A model generated the notes under the pieces. It was not told where the DNA came from. It searched no databases and saw nothing but the letters and a program-made list of their open reading frames with translations. A stretch of 64,000 nucleotides of DNA from Neofusicoccum parvum (Eukaryota; Ascomycota; Dothideomycetes; Botryosphaeriales; Botryosphaeriaceae): contig CP087218.1 of NCBI GenBank assembly GCA_020912385.1, positions 310,001 through 374,000 on the forward strand, given 5' to 3'. Shown in pieces: positions 24,320 to 34,857 of this stretch. The first letter of the stretch is position 1; each line of letters starts with the position of its first letter. Both the position numbers and the translations under genes were made by a program.

Positions 24320-24819
24320 CTGTGCGGAGGGGTTGGGCGACTGGTGTTTGCTCGGTGGTGGGTGGGCGATTGGTTTACGAGGTCATATCCCTTGAGACGT
24401 CGGGTGTTCGCGTCGCAATATTAGGCAGGTGTCCGTGTTGCGTCGTGGCCGAAAGCGTAGATCACCCAGAGCACAGCTCCCGCCGGTGAAGTATAATGCT
24501 GCTTGTCAGTCCGACCAGAGCGAGCGCAAGCTGTGCGGCCGTGGGGGAAGCTTCTGCGAGCGAGGTTGAGGCATGCGGCATGGTTGCTCCCTGCGCCTGC
24601 GGAATCCATCAGCGCCGCGCCAGTCGGATCTGCGCTGACTCGCGCGCTCCGTCGCCTGCAGCTCGCCGATCGCCTCCGCTATTTTTACATCCAGACTTCC
24701 AGCTGCGACTGCTGTTGTTCACTTGGCTTTGAATGCTACTCATTGCATACTCTACATGCCTCATGATCTGTCTGCGCACGTGGAAGTGTGCATCCTGCCG
24801 CGAACAGCAATGCTCCGCC
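24320..24819. other. Intergenic, upstream of phosphodiesterase gene
   Basis: It contains the promoter side of the phosphodiesterase gene and the 3' flank of the next minus-strand gene. Small open frames have no recognisable product. Confidence 0.5.
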
Positions 24820-26478
24820 TTACCGCATCTGGACCACCACCTCCACGTCTTCCATCCGCCCAACCGCCCATTGCGCTTTCGACTTCCTGATCTGCTTGTG
24901 GCTTTCCACATACAGTCCGACCCAGATGTGCGGCACGACTTGCCCCCAGCAAAATAGCCAGACAACCCCCAAGCCCTTGTCCTCATTCCCGTCTGTCCCG
25001 CCACCCCAATCCTTAGCAACGTTCCTCTGGCACCAGACGTTGCCGAATTTACCCTCTCCAATCACACGTTGCATGCGTGTCCAGAATTCGTGTTGGCGTC
25101 TAAGTTCCCAGGCCGACGTGTCGAATATCCAACATCCTCGCTCCGCGTCGTCAATCGCACGAGCAACCGACGCTGGACGATAAAGATATTCTACCAAGGC
25201 CTCGTTAGAATAAGTCTGCAGCATGGGTGTCATTTCGTCGAACTTCCGCTTCCTTCCTATCGCCGGCGGTGGAGACCAAATCTGTAGCGGAAGTGAAGCG
25301 AAGTCGAAGATTTGAGCCTCTTGCGCTTGAACGGATGCAGGAGTGCTTGTTTGTACCGCCATCTGAATCGCTAAAGATATATCTTGATTCGCTCGGCTTT
25401 GGTTTTCGACATTCGTCTTTTTGATTAGGACACTATCAGATTCCTCCGGCATAGGAAGTTGCGGCTCCTGAGAAAAGTCTTCCGTAGAATCTTGACTTGG
25501 CCTATCTCCAACGGTTGACAGTAGGCCAGAAGCATTGCTGTCTTCCTGCTCCGCTTGTTCACGAACAACGCTCGAGCTCCCGTCGACTCCGACCCTGCCT
25601 TCTACGCTAGGTCTAGGGGTTCTAAACACTCGCGAGGGCGAGGACTCAGAATCGCTCGGGTTACAGTCGTCGGGCATCTGAGAGCTCATGTCGTCTCTAA
25701 GAGGCGTTCGAGGAGGGGGGTGCCATGCGCTAGGGGCTAGAGGGAGGTCTAGCATCTGTTTCCCTATATCTTGGTCCGTTCGGCTAGCCTCTGCAGAGGG
25801 CGGATCGGATGACAGACGGCGCCTCTTGCTGGACCTTTGCGTAATGGGAGACTCTTCTGGCGAAGAGGTTGGCCAACCTCCAAACGATGAGGAATCGACG
25901 TGATCTTCCATTGCAGCCAGTGCCTGCTGCGTGTCTTCAATGAACAGGGTGTGAGGAGACTTTCCAGAGGTGCTTGTCTTCGAGAGTCCAGAGCCAGGAC
26001 GGCTTGTTGACGATGGCTGCTGGTGGAGCCATCGACGTTCAGCCTCGTCTATTTTCTGGATGGGTGTGAGTGAAGTGCTTGCGAAGCTTCCGAAATCCGG
26101 TGCTTGTGCAAAAAGCTCCATTTTCTTGCTTTTGGCGGTGGATTTCCTGGAGGCAGGGATGATGTGTGCTGGTGCCACGAAGCCAGCCGCAATTGGTGTC
26201 TCCTTGACCACAGAAGACGAACCTCCTTCGGTTACGCCACGAGGCAAGGCGCCTCCGTAGAGTGCTTCATTTCTTGCCGGAGTTTCACACAGGCCATAGC
26301 GGGATGCTTGCAAGGTGCGGGTGGAAACCGCAACCACAGCCGAGTCTTCGCCATCCACGGCAGAGCAGCTGATGGTGGCCGCAGGTTCGAAGTCGTCATA
26401 GGCCTCGGCGAGCCTTCTGTATCGCTCGTCATCCTTGCGAGATGTTGGCGCTGAGACGTGGACGAGAATTTCCTTCAT
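24820..26478 (-). CDS. Conserved-looking nuclear-type protein of unknown function
   Basis: A single exon of 552 codons from the ATG at 26478 (MKEILVHVSAPTSRKDDERY); the frame is open to 26754, but the upstream codons give a low-complexity leader and the chosen ATG begins a well-formed beta strand. I do not recognise the family. The first 45 residues look folded. Residues about 100-400 are disordered, Ser/Pro-rich, with a basic cluster (SSKRRRLSSD) that could be a nuclear localisation signal. The C-terminal 110 residues look folded again and are rich in Trp and aromatic residues: ALVEYLYRPASVARAIDD, HEFWTRMQRVIGEGKFGN, GVVWLFCWGQVVPHIWVGLY. Such sharp folded ends around a disordered middle argue for a real gene. 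It shares a 371-bp divergent promoter with eIF3d. Function is open. Confidence 0.75.
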   Translation of the reverse strand: MKEILVHVSAPTSRKDDERYRRLAEAYDDFEPAATISCSAVDGEDSAVVAVSTRTLQASRYGLCETPARNEALYGGALPRGVTEGGSSSVVKETPIAAGFVAPAHIIPASRKSTAKSKKMELFAQAPDFGSFASTSLTPIQKIDEAERRWLHQQPSSTSRPGSGLSKTSTSGKSPHTLFIEDTQQALAAMEDHVDSSSFGGWPTSSPEESPITQRSSKRRRLSSDPPSAEASRTDQDIGKQMLDLPLAPSAWHPPPRTPLRDDMSSQMPDDCNPSDSESSPSRVFRTPRPSVEGRVGVDGSSSVVREQAEQEDSNASGLLSTVGDRPSQDSTEDFSQEPQLPMPEESDSVLIKKTNVENQSRANQDISLAIQMAVQTSTPASVQAQEAQIFDFASLPLQIWSPPPAIGRKRKFDEMTPMLQTYSNEALVEYLYRPASVARAIDDAERGCWIFDTSAWELRRQHEFWTRMQRVIGEGKFGNVWCQRNVAKDWGGGTDGNEDKGLGVVWLFCWGQVVPHIWVGLYVESHKQIRKSKAQWAVGRMEDVEVVVQMR

Positions 26479-26849
26479 ATCCAAAAGTGTCGCGTACAAG
26501 ACCTGGAGCAAGTCAAGTAATCCATGGTTCCAAGACGAGTGGAGGCCGAAGACGCTGGGTAAAGCAGACGGCGAAAGATGCAAGGCGTGGTAAGATGCAC
26601 CAAGCGATGCCGCGCGGTGGTAAGAAGTGCCCGCGACCACACTGGCGCAGAAACACGTGCGCGGGCGACAAAGCGGCGCAGCTTGCGGGGGGAGGTTGAA
26701 GAAAGGGACGCGAGCCGGCAGCGGCGGCCAAGCATCAGCACGCGGGACGCGCATCGCTTAGTCACAGCGCGCCAAGACATCAAAATTCCGGCGTTGACGC
26801 ACTTTGGCCCGCCTGCCCGCCAGACACCACCACCAACCCCACAACAATC
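26479..26849. promoter_or_regulatory. Short divergent promoter between eIF3d and the unknown gene
   Basis: The 371 bp between the two start codons must hold both promoters. It is GC-rich with CA/CCA runs directly before the eIF3d start (CACCACCAACCCCACAACAATC). No TATA box stands out. Confidence 0.5.
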
Positions 26850-28687
26850 ATGGCGCCTGCTTCGCTTCTCGACCTCGTCGAGGCTCTGCCCGCCACCGAC
26901 GGCTGGGGCCCCGCCACTTCCAGCGAGACCATGCTGGATGGCGTGCCCTACGCACCCTACTCGAAGGCCGACCGCCTTGGTCGCATGGCCGACTGGACTG
27001 AGGGCAAGGACCGCGATGGCCGCGGCGGCCGTCAGCAGTACGGCGGCAGGAACTACCGCGGTATGCTCGCCCCCGCAAGACATGCGTTTCGCGCAACCCC
27101 CACGTCCGAATCCCCACTGACATATTTTCCAGACCAGCAAGTCTACGGCGCATCCCAGGCGAACAACCCGTTTGCGATCCAGGTTGCCGAGGAGGAGGCT
27201 ACCTTCTCCGTTGTCGACAACACCCGCACCTCTGCCAGGACCCGTGGTTTCGGTCGCGGTGGCGGCACTGTCTTCCGTGGCCGCGGCCAGCGGGGCGGAC
27301 AAGCCGCGCGCGGCGGCAGAGGCACATTCCAGCGCGTTGGTGGAAGGCAACAGCAGGGCGGCTGGGACAACCGTGGGCAGCGTGGTGGCCGCGGCGGCAG
27401 GCGCTTCGGCTGGAGGGACGACAAGCCCCAGCGCAACCGGGATGCCTCCGTCCAGGTCAAGCCCGACTGGGCTGTTCTCGAGGAGATTGACTTTGCCCGC
27501 CTCACGAAGCTCAACCTCGAGACTCCCGAGGGCGAGGACCTCGACAACTACGGCTTCCTGTACTACTACGATCGCTCCTACGACAAGGCGCCTGGCGCGA
27601 AGACGTCCGAGAGGAAACTCCAGGTGCTCGACCGCGCTGCCTACAACGTCACCACCTCGAGCGATCCCATCATCCAGGAGCTTTCGGAGAAGGATGAGGC
27701 TACCATCTTCGCCACGGACAGCATCCTTTCGATGCTCATGTGCGCACCGAAGTCGGTGTACCCCTGGGACTTGGTCATCACCCGCCGCCGCAACCAGGTC
27801 TTCATTGACAAGCGCGACAACTCGACCATTGACATGGTTACCGTCAACGAGAACGCCATGGACGCGCCGCTCGAGACGTCGGAGGGCAACAAGGACACCC
27901 TGAACAACCCCAACGCCCTCATGATGGAGGCTACCCACATCAACAACGTCTTCCCTCTCCAGGTTGTCCAGGAGACCACCAAGAAGGACATGCCGCATCC
28001 CCACCCCTTCTACAACGACGAGGAGGAGACCGCTCCCCCTGCATCCAAGACTTACAGGTACCGCCGCTTTGACCTGTCGCTGAACAACGACGATGAGCCT
28101 CTCCACCTCGTTGTCAGGACCGAGCTTGACGCTGCCGTCAAGAACAATATCAACGGCGAGGACCAGTTCTTGACCATCAAGGCCCTTAACGAGTTCGACA
28201 ACAAGGCCCAGGGCTCTGGCGGTGCCCTCGACTGGCGCACCAAGTTGGCCAGCCAGAGGGGTGCTGTCCTTGCCACGGAGATGAAGAACAACAGCTGCAA
28301 GCTTGCTCGCTGGACTGTCCAGAGTATCCTCGCCAAGGCTGACTCGATGAAGCTTGGGTATGTCCACTCCAATCACATGAGATGGCAGACAGCTAACGAT
28401 TTCACAGTTTCGTCTCCCGCACGAACCCCAAGAACAACAACGACCACGTCATCCTGGGTGTCCTCAGCGCCAAGCCGCGTGAGTTTGCCAACCAGATGGC
28501 ACTCAACCTGTCCAACGGCTGGGGTATTGTGCGCACGATTGCGGACATGTGTCTTAAGATGCCCGAGGGCAAGTACGTCCTTGTCAAGGACCCCAACAAG
28601 CCTGTGCTCCGCCTGTACCAGGTGCCGGATCACACGTTCGAGGAGGAGGCTGAAGAGGCTGTTGCGGAGGCCGAGGACGAGGAGTAG
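26850..28687 (+). CDS. eif3d: Eukaryotic translation initiation factor 3 subunit D
   Basis: eIF3d is a peripheral subunit of eIF3; in mammals it binds the mRNA cap in specialised initiation. Exons are 26850-27060, 27133-28357 and 28408-28687; donors GTATGC and GTATGT, acceptors TTCCAG and TCACAG; 571 residues, a normal length. Intron 1 is 72 bp, divisible by three and without an in-frame stop, so read-through would also keep the frame. The conserved N-terminus (GWGP near residue 19, [17 protein letters not shown]) and the core ([36 protein letters not shown]) are diagnostic. Between them, residues about 120-190 form a Gly/Arg-rich segment with many GRG/RGG units, a likely RNA-binding disordered region. 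The C-terminus is acidic ([15 protein letters not shown]). The assignment is secure. Confidence 0.97.
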
Positions 28688-29240
28688 AGCGATATCACGA
28701 TAGATGCGCAGAGGTAATATCGGGATGAAGGCATGATTTGTGCTTTACTTACGACTGGGATGGTTACGGAAGTCTTGGAGCGGCAACGCGGTCTCGGTAG
28801 CGCAGGGAAAAACAAAAGCAATCAATGGAGAGATTTCGACGTCGTTTACTGGCCACATTACTTCGGAACTCCAGAGTGCTGACAGCCCTGGAATCTAGCC
28901 TCAACAGGAACGCCGAGTGTTTCCATGCAGCTAATCAACTGGTTGGTGTCGAGCCCTGGATACGTCATGCAGGACTGATACCGATAAGCCCCGCGTCGAA
29001 ATGTTCAGCTTTCTCCGTGGAAGCCGTGGACATGCTGCTCCCAGAGCATTTCCACACGCAAGGAGACCTATCATCGCCCGCCAATTGCAATCTGCCTGCC
29101 GCTATGACGCCAGATTCCAGTCCTGCCATTTTGGACTCTGCAACTTCGCTGTTTATCTCCAGAGGCCAAGCTCCCACCCCACCACCCCCAGCTTCTGAGA
29201 TCTGCACGACTGTGAGATTTTCTTTAATTTGATAGCTGCC
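28688..29240. other. Intergenic, upstream of dehydrogenase gene
   Basis: It contains the 3' flank of eIF3d and the leader of the dehydrogenase. An open frame at 28825-29232 has no recognisable domain and is taken as chance. Confidence 0.5.
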
Positions 29241-30594
29241 ATGTCTTCTTCATCCTCTACGCCTCAGAAACAACCCAAGGGCGACGCCATGGACTCGGAG
29301 CACTTCTCGCCCTACCGCTCAGACGGAAAGCTGGTACATCTCCCCCCAGCACCTCACAAACAGTCATGACACGGAGCCACTAACACACCCGCAACCGCAC
29401 AGCACGGCTTCGTCTGCATCGTAACAGGCGCAACGCAACCAATCGGCCGCGCCATCGTCCTCGAGCTCGCCGGTCCGTCCCTCCCTCCCTCCCTCTCTCC
29501 CCCGCCCTCCCCACTAACCCCCCCCTCCCTCCACAGCCCACGGCGCCGCCTGCATCTACGCCTGCTCAACCTCTCCCGACACGGACCCGGCCCACGCCGC
29601 CCTCGCGGCCGCCTGCCCAGCCAGCACGACGCTGATCGCGTACCCGCACGCGCCGGCGACCGAGGAGGCCGTGCTCGGCCTCGTCGACGACGCGCTCAAC
29701 GCGTGGGGCCGGCTCGACGTCTGGGTCGCGGCGGCCGGGCTGCTCGGCCCGCCGTCCGTCGCGGCCACCAGCCCCGCCGACCTGCGCGCCTGCTTCGACG
29801 CCATAGCCGTCGCGCCCTTCTTCGCCCTCAAGTACGGCCCCGCTGCTATGGCGAAGCGGAGTCCCCGCGGCGCGGCGTATCGCGGCGTGCCGAAGGAGGG
29901 CGCGTGGGGGAGTATTGTGGTGGTGGGCAGTGTGGCGAGCACGTATGGTGGGTGTTGGGGCCCGGCGTTTACGATGGGCTGTCATGCGGCGTTGGGGGTG
30001 GTGAGGGCTGGGGTGGCGGGGTTGAAGGGTGAGTTTCTTCTTTCGTGGTGTTTGTTATTATTTCTTTGTTCGGACCGGGAAGTGATGAGTGTGTGGTTTT
30101 TGCTGACGGGCTTTCTTGTGGTCATTAGGGACCGGGGTCCGGATCAATTGCGTTTCCCCGGGGCAGATCGATATGGGGATTGATTTGAAGGGTGTAAGTG
30201 GAGCTGTTCTACCACTTTTTCCCCCCTCTACATTCTTGGTGGATTGGCTGATTTGGGTGTGGTAGTTCGACATGCGGGGCATAAACTCGCAGCTTCCGCC
30301 GTCGAGTTTGCAGTCGGAGAAGGTTGGTTCGTATCTACGAGATATGCTGGGATGAGCTGACGAGGGTTTTGCAGACACAGAAGGAAAATATCGGACTGGA
30401 GCGCGCAGGGCTGCCGCAGGAGGTCGCCAAGGTGGTTGGGTTTCTGGCGAGTGGGTTCAGCAGCTACATTACAGGCGCGAACTTAGTGGTCGACGGTGGT
30501 GCAACGTATGTGTACCTTTCTTTCCTATCTTTTGGGGTAGAAGATGCGCTGACCAATCCGCAGGACTATGAATCCCTTGACGGTTCCAATCTGA
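29241..30594 (+). CDS. Short-chain dehydrogenase/reductase-fold protein with altered active site
   Basis: Seven exons are supported by phase: 29241-29333, 29403-29472, 29537-30028, 30129-30193, 30266-30322, 30375-30505 and 30564-30594, encoding 312 residues. The NAD(P)-binding motif is present as VTGATQPIGRAIVLELA, then LDVWVAAAGLLG (equivalent of NNAG) and the strand SIVVVGSVAS with the catalytic-type Ser. Where the family has YxxxK, this protein has FTMGC (in GPAFTMGCHAALGVVR): the general-acid Tyr is Phe and the Lys is Cys. The C-terminal half is otherwise well conserved (GVRINCVSPGQIDMG, GFLASGFSSYITGANLVVDGGA), so it is not an obvious pseudogene. Intron 2 (29473-29536) is extremely C-rich and has a weak donor GTCCGT. 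It converges on the alcohol dehydrogenase gene. The fold is certain; catalytic activity is doubtful. Confidence 0.88.
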
Positions 30595-31005
30595 AAAGCA
30601 TATTTTGGTCGGGGTAGCATTAACACAAATTTTCAACTTCTCATTTGAAACGTTGATCTGAGTCCGATACACACCATTCGCGGCTGTATGCAAGTAAAAG
30701 AAAGGATTTCTAAGCTTGTGCGAGCACATCAAGAATAGTAGAGTTGAATCATCCACCAGGATGTAGACCGACGGGAAGTAATACGCCAAATTCGTCCGGA
30801 TGAATGATTCAACTCCCTACACTCCTCACCAAATACTTATTGGCTAGCACTTCCGCGCGGACTCTTTAAGGGTCTTCCAGGAAGTCCATCACAGGTTCTA
30901 ACCCGAAATATTCATTGCACAGAAAGTAGCTGTTTCTGTTGCTGGAAGTCAATGACTACTCAGCTCATGCGTCCACCTCATTAGAGAGCCAACACACTCA
31001 CCCAC
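30595..31005. other. Intergenic, between convergent oxidoreductase genes
   Basis: It is a 411-bp AT-richer spacer holding the two 3' flanks. Nothing else was recognised. Confidence 0.55.
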
Positions 31006-32225
31006 TCAGGGAAAGTGGATGAACACCTTAATCTCCTCGTGCTGATCAAACCGCTCATAGTACTCCGGCGCCTCCTCCACCCCAATCACCGCGCTGGCAA
31101 TAAAACTCGGATCCACCTTCCCACTACTAATCAACTCGACCATCTCCGCCGCCCGCTCCAGCGGCCGCACCACGCCCGCCTGGAAGCTCAACCCCTTCGT
31201 GAAAAAATCCGACAGCGGGAACCCGATGTTCGGATCGATGGAGCTGGCGAAGGGCGCGGCGGCGGAGTTGTCCTGGGCGATGAAGACGCCGACCTGGCCG
31301 ACGCCGCCGCGGGCGCCGGTGACGGCGACCATGTGGCGCACGACGACGTCCTCCTGCAGGCCGCCGGACGCGTTGACGGCCTCCATGCCGACGCAGTCGA
31401 CCGCCCGCCGCACCCCGCCCGGCTCGCGCGCCAGGATCTGCGCCACCGGGTCGCCCGCGCCGAAGTCGATGGGGATGGCGCCGATGGACGCTGCGCGCGC
31501 CAGCCGCGCCGCCACCCGGTCGACGGAGTACACGCGCGTCGCGCCGCGCAGGATGGCGCTGTGTGCGGCGAGCAGGCCGACTGGCCCGGCGCCGAAGACG
31601 GCGACGGTGTCGCCGGGCGTGAAGGAGGCGAAGTCCAGGACCGTCCAGGCGGTGGCGAGGATGTCGGAGGCGGTCAGGTAGGACTGCGAGAGCGCGGTGG
31701 AGGTGGTGTTGTGGGTGAGCGGGACGGGGATGAGGTTCTGGTCGGCGTTGGGGACGCGCGCGTACTCGGCTGGGGAGGGGGAGGTTGGCGGTCAGCGTGT
31801 GCATCACGTCGCGTGGTTTCCGGTCGGGATGGTGGTTTGTTTCTGGTCGGACCCAGCTACTCACCCTGCAGACCGCCCAAGTCTCCGCCCACTCCGAAGG
31901 AGCTGAGCGACGCCGGCTCCTCCATGTTGAGGTGCCCCGTGCCGACGTTGTCCGGGATGACGACGTAGTCGCCGACTGCCAGAGCCGTCACGGCGTCGCC
32001 GATCTCAGAGATGTAGCCGATGCCCTCGTGGCCCATGCCCCACGGCGCCGTGTCGCCCTGGAGCCCGTGGTACATGTGCAGGTCCGAGCCGCAGATGGCG
32101 GCGTACGTCATGCGGACAATGGCATCCGTGTTGGCCTGGAGAGTCGGCATGGGGAGGTCGGTGACGGAGACGTTGTAGGGGCTGTTGTATACAACCCCGC
32201 GCATGGTGGTCGCGTTGAGTGCCAT
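31006..32225 (-). CDS. Zinc-type alcohol dehydrogenase (MDR family)
   Basis: A medium-chain dehydrogenase acting on an unknown alcohol/aldehyde. Exons on the minus strand are 32225-31865 and 31769-31006 (donor GTGAGT, acceptor CCCCAG, phase 1), 374 residues. I chose the ATG at 32225 (MALNATTMRGVVY) because the GroES-like fold begins directly after; the frame stays open to 32393 with an in-frame ATG there, which would add 56 residues and cannot be excluded as a presequence. Catalytic zinc ligands are seen in AAICGSDLHMYHG (Cys) and MGHEGIGYI (His, Glu). The structural-zinc lobe, normally with four Cys, is replaced by a Cys-free PDNVGTGHLNMEEP segment, then GGLQAEYARVPNAD. The Rossmann motif is VAVFGAGPVGLLAAHSA. 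This resembles a bacterial/fungal subgroup without structural zinc; cofactor and substrate are not decided. Confidence 0.93.
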
Positions 32226-34857
32226 TGTGCGGACAGCCTGAGGAAGAGGAATCCGAATGGTAGCGAATACGGTCTTTCCCAGAAGCCGCTGGGCAAATTG
32301 GATGTTTGATGCATGCTGCTCGTTGTCTGCTGAAGTATTTATTCCCCAGTGCCGGACTCCTTGCTTTCCCGGGCTCTTGCTGTATCTCCTCACTTTCCTC
32401 GCTTTGATAGCGTACGCGTGTCTTGAACATCACCTGAGAGCACCGCCCCAGGCTCCGGAATCACCATGAGATCAGCCAAGAGGTGCGTTGGGGCTGTGAA
32501 GGTGCATGCAGCCGGCCGCAAGAGGAAGTTCATACCACGAAAGGCGTGATGTGTGGAACATTCAAAGGAGATAGAACGGAGATACGAGATCGACACAGAC
32601 TTGGCGGTGGCTTCGGCAGAGACGAGAGCTTAAATCCTGCGGGCCGTCGCCCGACAAGTCGAAGGTGTGGAGTAGGCGTTGAAGTCATGCCAGGGCAGTG
32701 CCGGCCGAGGATAAACCTCGGGGGTTGGCGCGCCATGCAGGGGGCACGTACGGATGCACAACAATGGCCTCGTATCGGTACCTACGTTATCCGACGAAAA
32801 GAGGTTATTCGACCCAAAAGGTCGCCCCGCAGAATCGGCAGTCCAATCATGCCGGCAGACGCGTTTCGAACCTTGTTACTAAGGCGGTGGATGTTCCGCC
32901 GTCTATCCTGGGCCTGAGCTGTCGGGGCACATGTGTTTTGAGCAGAAGGAAAAGGACAAACCGCCTCCTGTTAGTCCTTGTCGTTTGAGGGTCTCCTATA
33001 TCCTCCCCGTCCCATAGAGTAAACACACAATAATAGTGTACATTTTCCAATAGCATGTCGACCTCTCCGGGTTACAATCGTCCAGCCATGCCCCATCTAA
33101 GCACCGCTGATCCGCCATTCTTGTTTTTCCTGCAGTCTTACTCGCAATCTCTCGCGTTATGGGTGACTCGCGGCATTCTCGCCGCACCAATAGCTTTCAA
33201 AATTATCAGTTGCTCTGATTCAACGGCCAGCGGGCACTGAAGAGACAGCGGCCTTCGAACTCTTCTACTCGTATAACCCCGGATATGTAGAGCGGCTCTA
33301 TCGCGTGTGTACTTCGGAGGGAGGTCCCGGTCATGGAGGCGTCAGAGTTCCGGTCTGTTACCGCTTCGCTTTGCTCTCCGCCGGACATGCGCGGACTAAA
33401 CCACAAAGGTCTGCGGATCTATCCGTAAGTGGTATAAAGCCCAATGAGAGTATCGGATGTAACAGTCCGATCATTTAATAGAGTTGGATATCCGTCCAGA
33501 TTGGTATAGGACATGACTCTGTGGACTGGTCGGTCAGTTCAAGCTCTAGGAATGGATGCCTATTCACTGACAGCGGCTCCGCTTCGTATCCACTATGACA
33601 GTCGGCCCGGACAGACAGGTATAAGGGGATTGACTGCTTTTGAAACGGGAGGAATGCAGACCAGCAGAAGAGGGCTCCGCGGGTTCCGAGGCTCTCCGAT
33701 TTCGGGGGCATTGAGCGCAAAAGTACAAGCGCTTGATGCTGGTCATACGGACTGTACTTAGTGAGAAACCCTACTTGGTGGTTGACTTGACCTTTTCTGA
33801 ACAATTTTTGGGTCCTCCAGGTGCGTCCACTTAACATAACCGATGGCGATGTTTCTGTACGAACGTAATACAGCCATCAGTTGAGGCATCTCTCTGTAAT
33901 CCTTTCGGCGACACGAATGCTATCTGAATCCATGATAGGTTCAAGTGGCATTCCCGCATTCTCCTTTGTTTGAAACACATGCGATGTCCTCCTCTTCCCT
34001 CAAGTATGTTGTGTGCCGGTGTTGAAGATGATTTAAGCTTTGAGAAGGACGAATGCGGAAACCATACCGACACGGAATCTCTCCATATTTGTCCGTATAA
34101 GGTATACGATGACCAAGAACCTACAATCAAGCCGCACACCAAAGCTTGGCTGTGCCGTCGCTCAACAGAGTTTGTCCGAGGAGATTGCAGGCTTGTCATC
34201 TGAATGGTGGCTGTCTGCCATGCTTGACGTCGTCGTAATTTTGAGAATTCACTCAGCTCAATCCCGTGAGATTTGCAAGTGCTTTGTTCTTTCGTCCTTG
34301 TTCTCTGAACATCTACTCTAGCCGCCGAGTTCTCAAATGGGGTATGGGCTGTTGATCTGGGTGCTGAGGGTAAGCTTGAAGTACGACAAAGTTATCCAGG
34401 CGAATGGCTTAAGTCACTACATACTACCTGGAGGGTGTCATAGACATATGCCGACTCGGGTTTCTTGGTTGCCGGGAGACTGTTTCAAGGGATTGTCTGG
34501 ATCCTGAGTGTCTTGATCACCTCGTCAATTAAGACCCGCTAATTCATCGACAGCAGCCCGAGCCAAGATACAATTGAGAATCCTTCGCTCCCAATTTGAC
34601 AGCTGACTGCTTACACGAGCAGCCCCGCAGGCAGCGGCGAGATGACGGACCTCGCACCCAGGGCAATAAGCGCACGAAACACGCACGAGGGCACGTGGAT
34701 GAAAGCATACTTAAGGTGGAGGTGGCCGTGGGAAAGCATTCCGACGTACCTGCAGAGCTAGTCCAAATAAACCTCCGAATACATCCAGCACCACCACGTG
34801 TGCGCCGGCATCTCGATTCAACACCATATCGCACCATCCACCCACCACGCCTTTGTC
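32226..34857. other. Long intergenic region between divergent genes
   Basis: It is 2.6 kb long, with short open frames only and no recognisable product. From 33.0 to 34.5 kb the base composition is closer to balanced than in the GC-rich gaps elsewhere. It must hold the promoters of the alcohol dehydrogenase and the VOC-fold gene. Confidence 0.5.

Noticed and set aside
26475..28376. 633-codon open frame antisense to eIF3d
   Set aside because: It is the third-frame shadow of a strongly biased coding sequence.
28825..29232. 135-codon open frame on the plus strand
   Set aside because: Sits in the leader of the dehydrogenase gene and has no recognisable domain.
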